A stretch of DNA of 64,000 nt from LMUY01 sp965276785 (GCA_965276785.1 OZ255629.1:4402001-4466000); one strand, 5' to 3'; counted from the first letter of the stretch, positions 40,290 to 49,779 are shown. Made by a program: numbers and translations. The notes: generated from the sequence alone by a model not told the origin.

Positions 40290-42317
40290 ATGAGTGCACA
40301 AACCGAGGTTGATGCCCCACCCATAATCGTTTCCACCACTATCGCCATGCGGCTGCGGCTGATTGGCCAGATGGAAGCGTGGACCATCAACAGCGAGAGC
40401 GTGTTGCCGCTGGGGCGCAAGACGCGTGCCTTGCTCGCTATTCTCGCCCTGTCGGGGTCACGGCCGGTGATACGTGCCCGCCTGGCCGAGCTATTGTGGT
40501 CGCAGCGGCATGAGGACCAAGCCCGCGCCTCCTTGCGCCAGGAAATCCATCGTCTGCTGGAGGCGCTGCAGCCGACCGGGGCGGAGATCATCCGCGTCAC
40601 CCGGGACCATCTTTCGCTGCGCACGGAGCTGGTCTGGGTCGATGTGGACGAGGTGCTGCGTGCCACCCCCTCCGATCCGTCGTCGCTCGGGCTGCTCGAT
40701 GGCGAGTTGCTAGATGAGTTCGACGGCATCGACCCGGCGCTCGACCAATGGCTCGCCACCGAGCGCGAGCGGCTGCGGGATCGGGCGCGGGGCATCGCCG
40801 AAGCCTTGCTGAACGAGCAGGTATCGCCCGAAACCGTGATCCCGGTGGCGAAGCGGCTGCTGGACATCGATCGGGCGCATGAGGGCGCGTGGCGGGCGCT
40901 GATGCGGGCGCATGCCCAGCAAGGCGAACGGGGCATGGCGATCCAGGCCTACGAGCGCTGCCGCACCGCGATGACGGACCTGCTGGATGCGACGCCTTCG
41001 CCCGAGACCCAGCGGCTAGCGGCTGAAATCCGGGCTGGCGAAACGCCCGCGAGCGCGGCGGCCAAGCCGGCGGAGGCGCCACAAGCGGAGATGCGGCCGA
41101 ACGGGGCCCGTGGCGGCGCCAAGGTCGGCGTGCTGCCGCTGCAACTGCTCGGCACCAGCGAGGAGGAAAGTCATCTCTCACTCGGCCTGGCCGAGGAAGT
41201 GACGGCGGCGCTCGCCCGCTTCCGCTGGATGTTCCTGGTCGCGTCCTCGTCGCTGGCCCAATTCGGCAGCCGCGACGAGACCCAGCTCCGCCGCACCTTC
41301 GGGCTCGACTTCCTGCTCGACGGCAGCGTGCAGCGCGTGGCCCGGCGCCTGCGCGTCACCATGCGGCTGCTCGACCTGCGGGACGGCAACCGCGTTGCCT
41401 GGGCCCGCCGGTTTGACCGCCAGATGAACGACTTGCTCAGCCTGCAGGACGAGATCGCCGCCGAAGTGGTGGCGCAGATCGACCCGGAGATCCTGCTTAT
41501 TGAAGGCCATCGCGCAGCGCACCGGCCGCCGACCGATAGCAGCGCCTACGACTTGGTGCTGCGCGCCCTGCCGCTGATCGTGCGGCTGAAGCGGGACGAG
41601 TTCCGCGAGGCCGGCAACCTGCTCGCCCGCGCGCTGGAGCTGGAGCCGGAATATGCTGCGGCACACGCCTGGCGAGCCTATTGGGCGATGTTCTGCGTTG
41701 GCCAAGGCTGGGCCGAGCGCGACGAGCAGACCATGGCCGAGGCCGGCCGCCACGCCGAGCGCGCGATCACGCTGGATCCGCAGGACGCGCGCGGGTTGAC
41801 CATTGCCGGGCACGTTCGCGCCTTCCTCAACCGCAAGCCGCGTGAGGCGCTGGAGCTGCATGGCCGCGCCTTGGCGCTGAACCCGAACCTGGCCATGGCC
41901 TGGGGGTTCTCTGCCATCACCTACACCTACCTGGGCGATCTGGACGAGGCGACCCGGCGGTTTGCCCGCTACAAGCGCCTGTCACCGATGGACCCCAACG
42001 CGTTCTTCTTCGACAGCGGCATGGTGATCCTGGAGCTGTGCAAGCGGGATTACGGCGCCGCAGTGCTGATTGGGCGGCGCGGCTGCGAGCTCAACCCGTT
42101 TTTCACTGCCGGGTTAAAGCACTACCTGGCCGCACTCGGCCATGCCGGGCTGCGCGAAGAGGCGGCTTCCGTGCGGGACCGGCTGTCGGCCATCGAACCA
42201 GGCTTCACCGTGGCCGAGGCGATCCGCCGCAGCACCTACGAGCAAGCCGCCGAGACCGAGCACTATGCTCAAGGTTTGCGGCAGGGCGGGTTGCCAGAGG
42301 ATGGCGCTCCCGGCTGA
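40290..42317 (+). CDS. SARP-like transcription regulator with TPR domain
   Basis: The 675-residue cytoplasmic protein has three parts. Residues 20-110 form an OmpR-like winged helix (MRLRLIGQMEAW, then RKTRALLAILALSG and RLAELLWSQRHEDQARASLRQEI), and 120-250 a BTAD helical domain (WVDVDEVLR; AIQAYERCRTAMTDLL), the SARP layout. Residues about 270-400 resemble the TolB-N-like domain of adenylate-cyclase-type proteins (VGVLPLQLLGTSEEESHLSLGLAEEV; FLLDGSVQRVARRLRVTMRLLD). The rest is TPR repeats (LARALELEPEYAAAHAWRA; LHGRALALNPNLAMAWGFSA). Such proteins act as stand-alone regulators of unknown cues. No cyclase catalytic domain is present. The IS630 element has landed 29 bp after its stop. Confidence 0.88.
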   Translation: MSAQTEVDAPPIIVSTTIAMRLRLIGQMEAWTINSESVLPLGRKTRALLAILALSGSRPVIRARLAELLWSQRHEDQARASLRQEIHRLLEALQPTGAEIIRVTRDHLSLRTELVWVDVDEVLRATPSDPSSLGLLDGELLDEFDGIDPALDQWLATERERLRDRARGIAEALLNEQVSPETVIPVAKRLLDIDRAHEGAWRALMRAHAQQGERGMAIQAYERCRTAMTDLLDATPSPETQRLAAEIRAGETPASAAAKPAEAPQAEMRPNGARGGAKVGVLPLQLLGTSEEESHLSLGLAEEVTAALARFRWMFLVASSSLAQFGSRDETQLRRTFGLDFLLDGSVQRVARRLRVTMRLLDLRDGNRVAWARRFDRQMNDLLSLQDEIAAEVVAQIDPEILLIEGHRAAHRPPTDSSAYDLVLRALPLIVRLKRDEFREAGNLLARALELEPEYAAAHAWRAYWAMFCVGQGWAERDEQTMAEAGRHAERAITLDPQDARGLTIAGHVRAFLNRKPREALELHGRALALNPNLAMAWGFSAITYTYLGDLDEATRRFARYKRLSPMDPNAFFFDSGMVILELCKRDYGAAVLIGRRGCELNPFFTAGLKHYLAALGHAGLREEAASVRDRLSAIEPGFTVAEAIRRSTYEQAAETEHYAQGLRQGGLPEDGAPG

Positions 42318-42355
42318 CCGGCCATAACGGGCCAGCCCGTGTTATACCGGTCAGC

Positions 42356-42931
42356 TTAGAAGCTGACTTGGTTGAGGTAGGGGTAGCTAGTTAGGGATTG
42401 CAGTTGGGCTGCGGTCAGCTTTTGCCATGCGATGCAAAGCGCATCGACGATGGCGTCGTAGCTGTTGAGGAGCCTGTGGCTGAGATAGCGCTCGCGCAGG
42501 TAGAGCCAAACGCGTTCGACTGGGTTGAGCTCGGGGCTGTAGGGCGGCAGCAGGATCAGCGACACGTTGGCCGGCATGGTGAGGTCGTTGGTGACGTGCC
42601 AGCCGGCCTGATCCATGACCATGGCAGCGTGTTCGTCCTTGGCCAAGGTGGCGGCGAACTGGTCGACGAACAGCTGCATGGTGGCGGTGTTCAGCTCTGG
42701 CAGCACCAGGGCGAACGCGCTGCCAGTCTTCGGCTGCACGGCGGCGAACAGGTGCGTCCAGGTGTAACGCTGGTCGCACAAGCCGGGCGGGCGTTGGCCG
42801 CGGGTGAACCAGCGATGGCAGGTGCGGCCTTTCTGGCCGAACCGCGCCTCATCCTGAAACCACAGCGTCAGGCGGCGGCCCGGATGCGCCTGCGCGATGG
42901 TGTCCAGCTCGCTCTGCAGCCCCCTTTTGAC
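42356..42931 (-). CDS. IS630 transposase, catalytic frame (OrfB, -1 frame)
   Basis: This is the DDE catalytic half of the transposase. Homology begins around DLVKRGLQSELDTIAQAHPG, directly after the OrfA homology ends, and continues LTLWFQDEARFGQKGR (first acidic residue), MVMDQAGWHV (second Asp, in the usual D-N/Q-A-x-x-H setting) and LLPPYSPELNPVERVW (third, Glu), the IS630 DDE signature. The frame extends upstream to 43069 but that part only shadows OrfA. It has no convincing start codon of its own, so it is probably made as an OrfA-OrfB fusion by -1 slippage near 42925. Confidence 0.9.
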   Translation of the reverse strand, partial: VKRGLQSELDTIAQAHPGRRLTLWFQDEARFGQKGRTCHRWFTRGQRPPGLCDQRYTWTHLFAAVQPKTGSAFALVLPELNTATMQLFVDQFAATLAKDEHAAMVMDQAGWHVTNDLTMPANVSLILLPPYSPELNPVERVWLYLRERYLSHRLLNSYDAIVDALCIAWQKLTAAQLQSLTSYPYLNQVSF

Positions 42932-43419
42932 CAGGTCTGTCGTGCTACCGGGTCGGCCTTGGGATGCGACGGCCGGGCCTTCTGCCGCGACAAGCCCAGT
43001 TTGCGCATCAGCTTGGACATGTGCGCCTCGTGGTAGTCGACCTTCCAGCGCCGCGCGATCTCGGCACACAGCTCGGCCAGCGTCCAGGCCGACACGCCCG
43101 TCTTCTCGATGTCCGGACCATCCAGCACCAGCTTGCGCAGCTCGGCCATACGGCTGTCGTCCAGCCGCGGCTTTGGTCCAGGCCGGGGCCGGTCGTGCAG
43201 GCCGTCCAAGCCCTCGGCGTTGTAGCGCATGACCGCATCGCGCAGCGCCTGGCGCTCCATGCCGGCCAGGCGCGCTGCCTCGGCCCGCGTCATGCCTTCC
43301 AGCGCGTTGGCGATTGCCATCATCCGCGCCGCCGCTGATCGGTCAGGTTCTACACGCGCCCGCTTGCGCAGTTCTGCCCCCGACAGCTTCTCGCTGATCA
43401 CCAGCCGCTTGCCCTTCAT
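42868..43419 (-). CDS. IS630 transposase, N-terminal frame (OrfA)
   Basis: The 183-codon frame encodes the helix-turn-helix DNA-binding half of an IS630 transposase. It runs through RARVEPDRSAAARMMAIANALEG, RAEAARLAGMERQALRDAVMRYN and the GLDGLHDRPRPGPKPRL linker typical of the family, then a winged-helix-like segment (WTLAELCAEIARRW) and the beginning of the catalytic half at SHPKADPVARQ. From about 42930 onward the translation no longer matches; homology passes into the -1 frame. A run AAAAGGGGG on the transcribed strand (42920-42928) marks the likely shift site, consistent with programmed -1 frameshifting reported for IS families. Confidence 0.9.
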   Translation of the reverse strand: MKGKRLVISEKLSGAELRKRARVEPDRSAAARMMAIANALEGMTRAEAARLAGMERQALRDAVMRYNAEGLDGLHDRPRPGPKPRLDDSRMAELRKLVLDGPDIEKTGVSAWTLAELCAEIARRWKVDYHEAHMSKLMRKLGLSRQKARPSHPKADPVARQTWSKGGCRASWTPSRRRIRAAA

Positions 43420-43507
43420 CGCCCCTACCCCGCACAGCCCCAGCGAGGCCAGCAGGCTCCACCGAGCCGCTCAAAATCACAGGCGAGTCATCAACCGCGC
43501 TGGCCGG

Positions 43508-43805
43508 TATTACTCGCCAGCGCTGGCGCTCGCGCCACCACAGGAGCGGGATCGATGGTACTCGGCCCGGCACTCCCCAGGTCGTAGGGTTGTTCGCGGC
43601 AGATCCTGACTGTCGAAGCCGTACGATAAATCGATCCGGCCAGGTCGATCGCCGCTGATTGGCTCCACGCGCAGCCAAGTAGCGGGGCTAGCAGCCTGCT
43701 AAGCCAGAGTCGGCCTTTAGCTCTGATGCATCAGCAATCCTCACATGCAACCATTCCGGACAAAGCGCGATAGCGCCGTGGTGAGATGAGGGAGACCGGG
43801 GATCC
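43508..43805. other. Gene-free stretch right of the IS element
   Basis: No supported gene or RNA is seen between the IS right end and the YihY gene. It should contain the yihY promoter. A minus-strand frame that enters here from the IS is only a shadow. Confidence 0.4.
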
Positions 43806-44921
43806 ATGGCCAAGGACGCAGGCCCAAGCACTCTGACGCTGCTACTGCTGGCAGCCGCGGGATTGCTAGCCGGTGCCTATGGCCGAACTCCGGCGCTCAG
43901 TGCGGCGGGCCAGGCCCGGCCGCTTGCATCCCGGAACGGCGATCGGAGCGATATCCAGCCTGGGCGCGAGAAGGCCGCCATCCGTGGCAGCAAGGCCGGT
44001 CGCGAGGCTGACACTCCGTTCCAAATTCCCCGCCGTGGCTGGTGGACAGTGCTTAAGCGCACGGCGGTAGGGTTTTTAGACGATCGCTTGATGACCGAGG
44101 CGGCCGGCGTCACCTTCTATACGCTTCTAGCGTTGTTCCCCGCACTCGCCACGCTCGTCTCGCTGTTCGGCTTGGTCGCCGACCCAAATACCGTGAACGA
44201 TCAGCTCCAGCAGCTAAACGGCGTGGTCCCCGGCGGGGGGCTCGACCTGATCACCCAGGAGGTCAAGTCGCTGACCTCCAATGGCAGTCAGACGCTTGGC
44301 CTGGGCGTGTTGATCGGGCTGGTTACGTCGCTGTGGACTGCCAACCAGGGCATTAAAGCGCTGTTTGACGCCTTGAACGTAGTCTATCACGAGAGGGAAA
44401 GGCGCGGCTATTTCCGGCTGACCCTAGTTTCGCTGTGCTTCACGCTCAGCGCCATCGTGTTCATACTGCTCGCAATGGCGGCCGTGATCGTGGTGCCGAT
44501 CGTGCTGAACTTCCTCGGGTTCGGCAGTTGGACAGCGAACATCATTGCCGCCGCGCGCTGGCCCGGTCTGATGGTGTTGCTCGGGCTGTTCCTGGCCTGC
44601 GTGTTCCGTTACGGACCCAGTCGCGAGCAGGCCCGCTGGCAGTGGGTGAGTTGGGGCAGCGTGTTCTCCTCCATCACCTGGTTGCTGGCGAGCTTAGGCT
44701 TCTCCTACTACGTGGCCAATTTCGGCAGCTACAATAAAACCTATGGCTCGCTGGGAGCCATCATCGGGTTTATTACCTGGATTTGGATTTCGGTAATGAT
44801 TGTCCTGCTCGGGGGGGAGTTGAATGCGGAATTGGAGCAGCAAACCGAGCGTGACACCACCACTGGCGCGCCGCTGCCGATCGGGCAGCGCGGGGCGGTA
44901 AAGGCTGACACTAAGCCCTAG
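43806..44921 (+). CDS. YihY/BrkB-family membrane protein
   Basis: This 371-residue inner-membrane protein has six predicted membrane segments in the YihY/BrkB domain (about 85-345), a family of unclear function once annotated as ribonuclease BN. Landmarks are MTEAAGVTFYTLLALFPALATLVSLFGL, VTSLWTANQGIKALFDALNVVY, the RWPGLMVLLGLFLACVFRYGP segment, and GSYNKTYGSLGAIIGFITWIWIS near the end, followed by LLGGELNAELE. The first 80 residues are an unusual extension: one hydrophobic segment (LTLLLLAAAGLLAGAYG) then a polar, basic linker, so the chain may have a seventh membrane helix or a signal anchor. No operon partner is seen. Confidence 0.92.
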   Translation: MAKDAGPSTLTLLLLAAAGLLAGAYGRTPALSAAGQARPLASRNGDRSDIQPGREKAAIRGSKAGREADTPFQIPRRGWWTVLKRTAVGFLDDRLMTEAAGVTFYTLLALFPALATLVSLFGLVADPNTVNDQLQQLNGVVPGGGLDLITQEVKSLTSNGSQTLGLGVLIGLVTSLWTANQGIKALFDALNVVYHERERRGYFRLTLVSLCFTLSAIVFILLAMAAVIVVPIVLNFLGFGSWTANIIAAARWPGLMVLLGLFLACVFRYGPSREQARWQWVSWGSVFSSITWLLASLGFSYYVANFGSYNKTYGSLGAIIGFITWIWISVMIVLLGGELNAELEQQTERDTTTGAPLPIGQRGAVKADTKP

Positions 44922-45203
44922 AGCATGGTGGCTTCTGGTAGGCGTTCCTGCTCTAGGTGGTTGCCTGAGAGGCTGACTCACGCCTCAGGTCGGTGCAACC
45001 TGAAGCGATCAGGCTTTAGTCGAACGTGGATTGCGACGATGAGTCTGATCTTCGTCGAGGTTCGTCGTTCGGTTCGGAGGCGATCGGGAGCCTAGCAACT
45101 GTGCCCTTGGACGTCGTAGAAGTCGCGCAACGCCGTGCGCCCCACCCCCGCGCGCCCTCTGCGCCGCGCTGCGTCCGACCCCCACCAGATCCAAGGTTTG
45201 CCG

Positions 45204-45707
45204 ATGCGAACAGCGCATATTTTGTGGATGTGGCCGCTCCTGTTCGGCCGGGCTTGGGCTGCCGGCATCATTCCTCCACCAGCTGTGCCGTTGAGCGGGG
45301 GCGCTTTGCCAGCACCATTCACACTATACTTCGGCACTTCCTCACTTTCACTCGGTTCGAGCGGTACGGTGCTTGGCATGCCGGGTGCGGCGGTGACCAT
45401 CCAGGGCCCCAGCTTGGACGGAACCGCGATCCGCACTGCGCTCACGGGAGCGAACTACACCGTACCGAGCGGGGTGTCCTTGGTGCGCTTCACCCAAACC
45501 AGCACGATTTCCGCGCAAACCGTCCTGTTGCCGAGCGCCATCGGCGATACTCACCCGATCGAGTTCGACAACTACACCGGGGCCGTCAACGCCTATAGCT
45601 TCAGCCCAACCGTGCTCGGATGGATCAACGGATCCGCGCTTCCTTCGGGCGTCAGCGTACGGATTCGCTGGGACGCAACCGACAACACCTGGCATCGGAT
45701 CGGATGA
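45204..45707 (+). CDS. Secreted beta-rich protein, first gene of an exoprotein pair
   Basis: The 167-residue product begins MRTAHILWMWPLLFGRAWAAG, a Sec signal peptide with AWA cleavage site. The mature part is beta-rich, with no cysteine in its conserved part: GALPAPFTLYFGTSSLSLG, then SLDGTAIRTALTGANYTVPSG, and ends with WINGSALPSGVSVRIRWDATDN followed by a short WHRIG tail. Such sequences resemble phage tail or particle accessory proteins, but there are no other phage genes. Its stop overlaps the ATG of the large beta-helix protein (ATGA), so both are made together, probably as a complex. ATG 45204 is chosen for the signal peptide. Function unknown. Confidence 0.75.
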   Translation: MRTAHILWMWPLLFGRAWAAGIIPPPAVPLSGGALPAPFTLYFGTSSLSLGSSGTVLGMPGAAVTIQGPSLDGTAIRTALTGANYTVPSGVSLVRFTQTSTISAQTVLLPSAIGDTHPIEFDNYTGAVNAYSFSPTVLGWINGSALPSGVSVRIRWDATDNTWHRIG

Positions 45708-48700
45708 CGATGAGATATTGCACGTGGCTGCTGCTCGGCTTGATTGTTTCCGCACCGGCCGCCGCCCAAGTTCCGATGGGAGGGTCCGGTGCTGCGCTGC
45801 CGACCACGCTGGCCACGCTGAGCGCGTCGGGCGGGTCGCAGCCGCTGGCCTTCGCTTCCGTCGGCAACGCTGCCTATGACATCACGCTGAACGGCAACAC
45901 GAGCTTCACGCTCACCGGCGGCACGGCCGGGCAATATCAGACCATCACGGCGGTGCTCCGCCAGGGCGGCTCCGGCGGCTATACGCCGACGCTGCCCGCC
46001 AACGTGAAGTGGGCGTCCGGCAGCGCGCCGGTGATCACCACCACGGCGGGCACAGTCACCACCGTCATTTTCGGCACCTCCGATGGCGGACAGACCATCG
46101 TCGGGATTTCCGGCGGAGCGGCGATCGGCACGGTGGCGGGCACGGCGCGCGATGCGGCGGCGGCAATTGCCGCGGAGAACGCGGCAGCAGCCAATGCGGC
46201 AACCGCCAATTCGGCAGCTACATCGGAAGCCAATCGAGCCCAAGGGGCCGAGGCCGGCTTGCTGCCCAAGTCGGGCACAACGCTGGCCGGGCTATCGCTC
46301 GCCTCATCGCCCACAGCGAGCCAGCTTGCAGCGGCTTTGCCGGCATTCAGCAGCACCGCCGCAGGGCTGGTGCCGCCGCCGGGCAGCGGGCCGAACCAGG
46401 TGCTCGGGCAGAGCGGCTGGACGACGATGACAGGCGGCGGCAACGTCAGCACCGACAGCGGCGGTACCATCACGACCCAACTCGTACGCGCCACGGGCGG
46501 CCCGGTCAGCCGCACGCTAGGCGCGCGCGCGTCGGACATATTTAACGCGCGCGACTACGGCGCCAGCGGTACTGGCTCCGCGACGGCGATCGGCACCAGC
46601 TATGGCAGCACCCTCGCAGCCCTGGCGAGTTACACCGTGCCAGGCGGCGCCACCCCGTTCTCTTGGGCAACCAATCCGGTGTTCGGACTCACCTTCACCA
46701 TGACCACCAGCGCCGCCCAGAGCGGCAGCGGCAGTACGCTGACCTTCCTGGAGCAATTGATCTCGCACCAGGGCCTGCCGTTCCAGGCCACCGTCGCTGC
46801 CTGGCAGGACCCGTCGAACGGCAATTTCCTGCTGCGGCCGGGCATGCTGGTGAGCGGCTCCTGCATCGGCGGGGGCACGACCGTGCAGGGCTGGGCGACC
46901 ACTAACGTGCGCCAGGGCGAGTTGCTGCCCGGCGCCACGGATTGGGCTCCAGGCGCCAGTCACGCAGTGAACTCGGTTGTGTTCGCCAACGGCAATTTTT
47001 ACATCGCAACCACCGGCGGCGCCTCCGGCAACGCGGGCGGCCCGGGCGGAACCGGCAGCAACATCGCCGATGGCGCCGCCGTATGGAAGTATTTCGCGCC
47101 CGGCGAGAGCACCCAATTGCCCACCGGCGCCGTCACGCTGTCACAGGCGACCACCAGCGCTTGTCCCGCCGGCTCGGCCATCACCTTCACCATCGCGCCC
47201 GCCCAGCTACAGGCGCTGACAACCGATTGGCTCGGCATCCAAACCGCGATGGCGCAAGCCTGGGCGCAGCCCACCGGCGCCAAGGTCTACATTCCGGCGG
47301 GCGTCTATCAGGTCAATCATCCGTTGCTGAACGCCGGGGGGATGACCAATACGGCGATCCAAAACCTCAACGTCGAGATCACCGGCGACGGCTTCGCACT
47401 GACGCAAATCAACTACTTTACCGACTCTGGCCAGGATGAGTGCGCCATCGCCGAGAGCAACCGCGGCTTGGCGTCAGGCAGCGAGGTGAGTTCGGAATCG
47501 GCTTATCGGGACTTTCGTTTGAGCGGCCCGGCGGCTGGCCCGATCGTCTATGGCGTGTCCCCGGCCAAGATGGATGGGCTGTGCGTCGGTGCGGACGCGC
47601 GGATTTACCGCCTAGAAGTGGGCGGCTTCCATGCTGGCGTCACCTTGGTCAAGGATCACCAGGAACTGCACGGCCTGGTCTCCAGCAATAACGGCTACGG
47701 GCTGTATTTCGCCCCTTACTCTGAGACGATGGGCAACCAACTGATCGAGGACGGCGGACTGGCAGGCAATTTCATCGCCAGCATCGGCATTAGCTCAACC
47801 GACCAGCTCGATTCTTCGACGCTCAAGAACGTCCATACCGGGTTCGGACCCTACGGCTTCTACGCCCTGCCCAGCACGCCCAATGTCGGGGTCACCAATG
47901 GCGGCATGGTGTCCAATTCGACCTTGTTCGACGTTTGGACCGAGGCGGTCGGCGAGGGCTGGATGTACGGCGCCGGCGGCAATGCGGCTGTGGGCGGCAA
48001 CACGCTGATCAACACCGGTGGGATCGGCATCGGTTACACCGCGCAAATCGCCAATGGCAACGGCGGCGTAGTGCCGGCATTGGCGCTGATCAACGTGAAC
48101 TCGTTCGACAGCAACATCATGATCGGCACCACGATGGGACCCTATAGCCGCGTGACGCAGGCCATCGTCATGGCCAGCGGCAATGGCGGTTGCACCAACA
48201 ACGTCTGGATCAACGATCCGCAATTCGTGTTGAGCGCAAGTGCCACGCAGAGCAGCTCCGCTGTCACACCGCTGTATTGCCCTTATGGGGCCGGGGCAGG
48301 CGGCAACACATTCCAGCTTGGCAGCGGCAGCGGGGTATTCCGCTTGTCAGGCAATCCGTCCGGTCCGATGGCGGGCAACACGCCGGTGCAGGACGGGTTC
48401 TCGCCTTACGGTACTGGCACGCTGGCGTCTCCGTACACGGATGGCAACCCGTTCCTCGGCATCACCGCAGCTCCCTCCTATTACGGGAACTGGGTCGCGG
48501 TCTGGCAGGTCAATGAAGGCTTGTCCGGCCTGCCCATCGCCATGCCGTCGCAGACCATCCACCCAGGTCAGCCGGTTTTCGTCACCACCGGGGGGGTGGA
48601 AGGCGGAATGGACCAGACTGGCGCTATCGGAGTTTCCCTCAACGGCTGCCAGGGTAGCAACAGTGGGGGCTGTCTGTTCTCGCTCAACCCGGCCGCGCAC

Positions 48701-48997
48701 GCGGGTGCCCATGGCGCCGCGACCGGGCTGACCGCGAGCGGCACCAATCAATCAAGCGCCTACCAAGTCACATCGAGCTTGTCGCAGTTTTCCACCGTTG
48801 GCGCCGGGGCGGGCGCGATCCTCGGGATCATCCCGGTGGGCGGGTCGGAGACGGTCTGCAACGATGGCGCCAACCCGCTGAGCGTCTATGCGCCGGTGGG
48901 CGACACGATTGGCACCGCCTCCACGACGGCTTCGACCGCGGTTGCGAGCGGGGTATGCCGCTCGTTCTGGCGCACCGGAGCCGCCACGTTCCACTAA
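45704..48997 (+). CDS. Large secreted right-handed beta-helix protein
   Basis: The 1097-residue exported protein starts MTMRYCTWLLLGLIVSAPAAAQ, a clear Sec signal. Its N-terminal third is beta-rich with an Ala-rich coiled stretch (DAAAAIAAENAAAANAATANSA, split over residues 150-172) reminiscent of tail-fibre stalks. From ASDIFNARDYGASGTG (about residue 280) it resembles pectate-lyase-like and tailspike proteins that begin with a NxxDYGA motif; the helix core includes KVYIPAGVYQVNHPLLNAGG and repeated N-rich rungs (LHGLVSSNNGYGLYFAPYS). The C-terminal part has a TVCNDGANPLSVYAP block like those capping tail proteins. Polysaccharide binding or cleavage is plausible but no catalytic residues are identified. 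Translationally coupled to the 167-residue protein. Confidence 0.8.
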   Translation: MTMRYCTWLLLGLIVSAPAAAQVPMGGSGAALPTTLATLSASGGSQPLAFASVGNAAYDITLNGNTSFTLTGGTAGQYQTITAVLRQGGSGGYTPTLPANVKWASGSAPVITTTAGTVTTVIFGTSDGGQTIVGISGGAAIGTVAGTARDAAAAIAAENAAAANAATANSAATSEANRAQGAEAGLLPKSGTTLAGLSLASSPTASQLAAALPAFSSTAAGLVPPPGSGPNQVLGQSGWTTMTGGGNVSTDSGGTITTQLVRATGGPVSRTLGARASDIFNARDYGASGTGSATAIGTSYGSTLAALASYTVPGGATPFSWATNPVFGLTFTMTTSAAQSGSGSTLTFLEQLISHQGLPFQATVAAWQDPSNGNFLLRPGMLVSGSCIGGGTTVQGWATTNVRQGELLPGATDWAPGASHAVNSVVFANGNFYIATTGGASGNAGGPGGTGSNIADGAAVWKYFAPGESTQLPTGAVTLSQATTSACPAGSAITFTIAPAQLQALTTDWLGIQTAMAQAWAQPTGAKVYIPAGVYQVNHPLLNAGGMTNTAIQNLNVEITGDGFALTQINYFTDSGQDECAIAESNRGLASGSEVSSESAYRDFRLSGPAAGPIVYGVSPAKMDGLCVGADARIYRLEVGGFHAGVTLVKDHQELHGLVSSNNGYGLYFAPYSETMGNQLIEDGGLAGNFIASIGISSTDQLDSSTLKNVHTGFGPYGFYALPSTPNVGVTNGGMVSNSTLFDVWTEAVGEGWMYGAGGNAAVGGNTLINTGGIGIGYTAQIANGNGGVVPALALINVNSFDSNIMIGTTMGPYSRVTQAIVMASGNGGCTNNVWINDPQFVLSASATQSSSAVTPLYCPYGAGAGGNTFQLGSGSGVFRLSGNPSGPMAGNTPVQDGFSPYGTGTLASPYTDGNPFLGITAAPSYYGNWVAVWQVNEGLSGLPIAMPSQTIHPGQPVFVTTGGVEGGMDQTGAIGVSLNGCQGSNSGGCLFSLNPAAHAGAHGAATGLTASGTNQSSAYQVTSSLSQFSTVGAGAGAILGIIPVGGSETVCNDGANPLSVYAPVGDTIGTASTTASTAVASGVCRSFWRTGAATFH

Positions 48998-49521
48998 GCG
49001 TAGGCGGGCGCATCGGCTGGTCTATCTCTGTGAACGCAACGCTCCTGCATGCGCCCAAGGATGAGCCGGGTCCCTCGCTCGGTGCTGTTCGGCCTGACGC
49101 ACCGAGGCAACCATATCTGTGGCATTGCAGAGGCATCGCAGTCCACCGCCAACCGAACGTTGAACAGAACCGACATCCCGCTCACGAGGAGAACCACCGT
49201 CAGCAACGCTTCGCCAAGCAAAATTCCCTGCCGCCGCATGGCCGCGTCGACGTCGTCGATGTAAATACCTGACAGCGCAAATAAAGATCCGCTGGGCGTC
49301 AGAGCTTGCACAAGGGTTAACTTCGGCCCGAGTTTTGTCTCGCCCGGTTTCGCGTACATGTAGCGGAAAAATCCCGAGCCTTTGTCTCGGGCGATATCTC
49401 GAGCCGTGGCAATAATCGGCACCCCGTTGGGGTCCATCAAGCCGATTTTGTTGGTGCCAACCAGCTTCGGATTGGATGGCGAGGCGACGGCCACGCCAGC
49501 TTCGTACCGACGCGCCGGTTA
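48994..49521 (-). pseudogene. Truncated chemoreceptor sensor (sCache) fragment
   Basis: The frame encodes part of a single-Cache sensor domain of a methyl-accepting chemotaxis protein. GTNKIGLMDPNGVPIIATARDIA, GSGFFRYMYAKPGE, PKLTLVQALTPSGSLFALSGIYIDD and DAAMRRQGILLGEALLTVVLLVSGMSVLF (pieces of about 100 residues) match the family, ending with the second membrane helix. The start is gone: an in-frame stop lies about nine codons before the GTG at 49494. After the membrane segment, similarity is lost in a Cys- and Arg-rich tail, with no HAMP or signalling domain. It is a decayed remnant. Confidence 0.8.
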
Positions 49522-49779
49522 TCCAACCATTTCATGCGAGCTTCCCGCGCTAGGCGTTGCCATTATGCTGGCGAAGCACAAACATTTGGTAAAACGCTTC
49601 GCCGTGGGCGAGCCGGCTTCGGCGGTTGGACGCCGCTCTAACCCGCTGGCGGCGGCCTGGGGAGCTTGATAGACTTGGCGTGCTATGTAACCGATTGGCC
49701 GAGTGAGCGGCAGGCGAACCATCACCTGCGCCGGTCCCAGGTGGCCGATCGCATCAGGCAAAGTGGCGGAGAACAAACA

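Larger units (their letters stand above)
42347..43507 (-). mobile_element. IS630-family insertion sequence, 1161 bp
   Basis: Short inverted ends CCGGTCAGC (42347-42355) and GCTGGCCGG (43499-43507) with one mismatch are flanked by TA on both sides (42345-42346 and 43508-43509), the target duplication typical of IS630. Transposase is carried as two overlapping frames. A hairpin GTCAGCTT-AG-AAGCTGAC (42350-42367) at the left end overlaps the transposase stop and may block read-through. The element looks intact and fairly recent; it lies between the regulator and YihY genes. Confidence 0.88.

Noticed and set aside
44964..44989. CCTGAG/CTCAGG hairpin after the YihY gene as a terminator
   Set aside because: Six base pairs with a 14-nt loop and no T tract; too weak to call.
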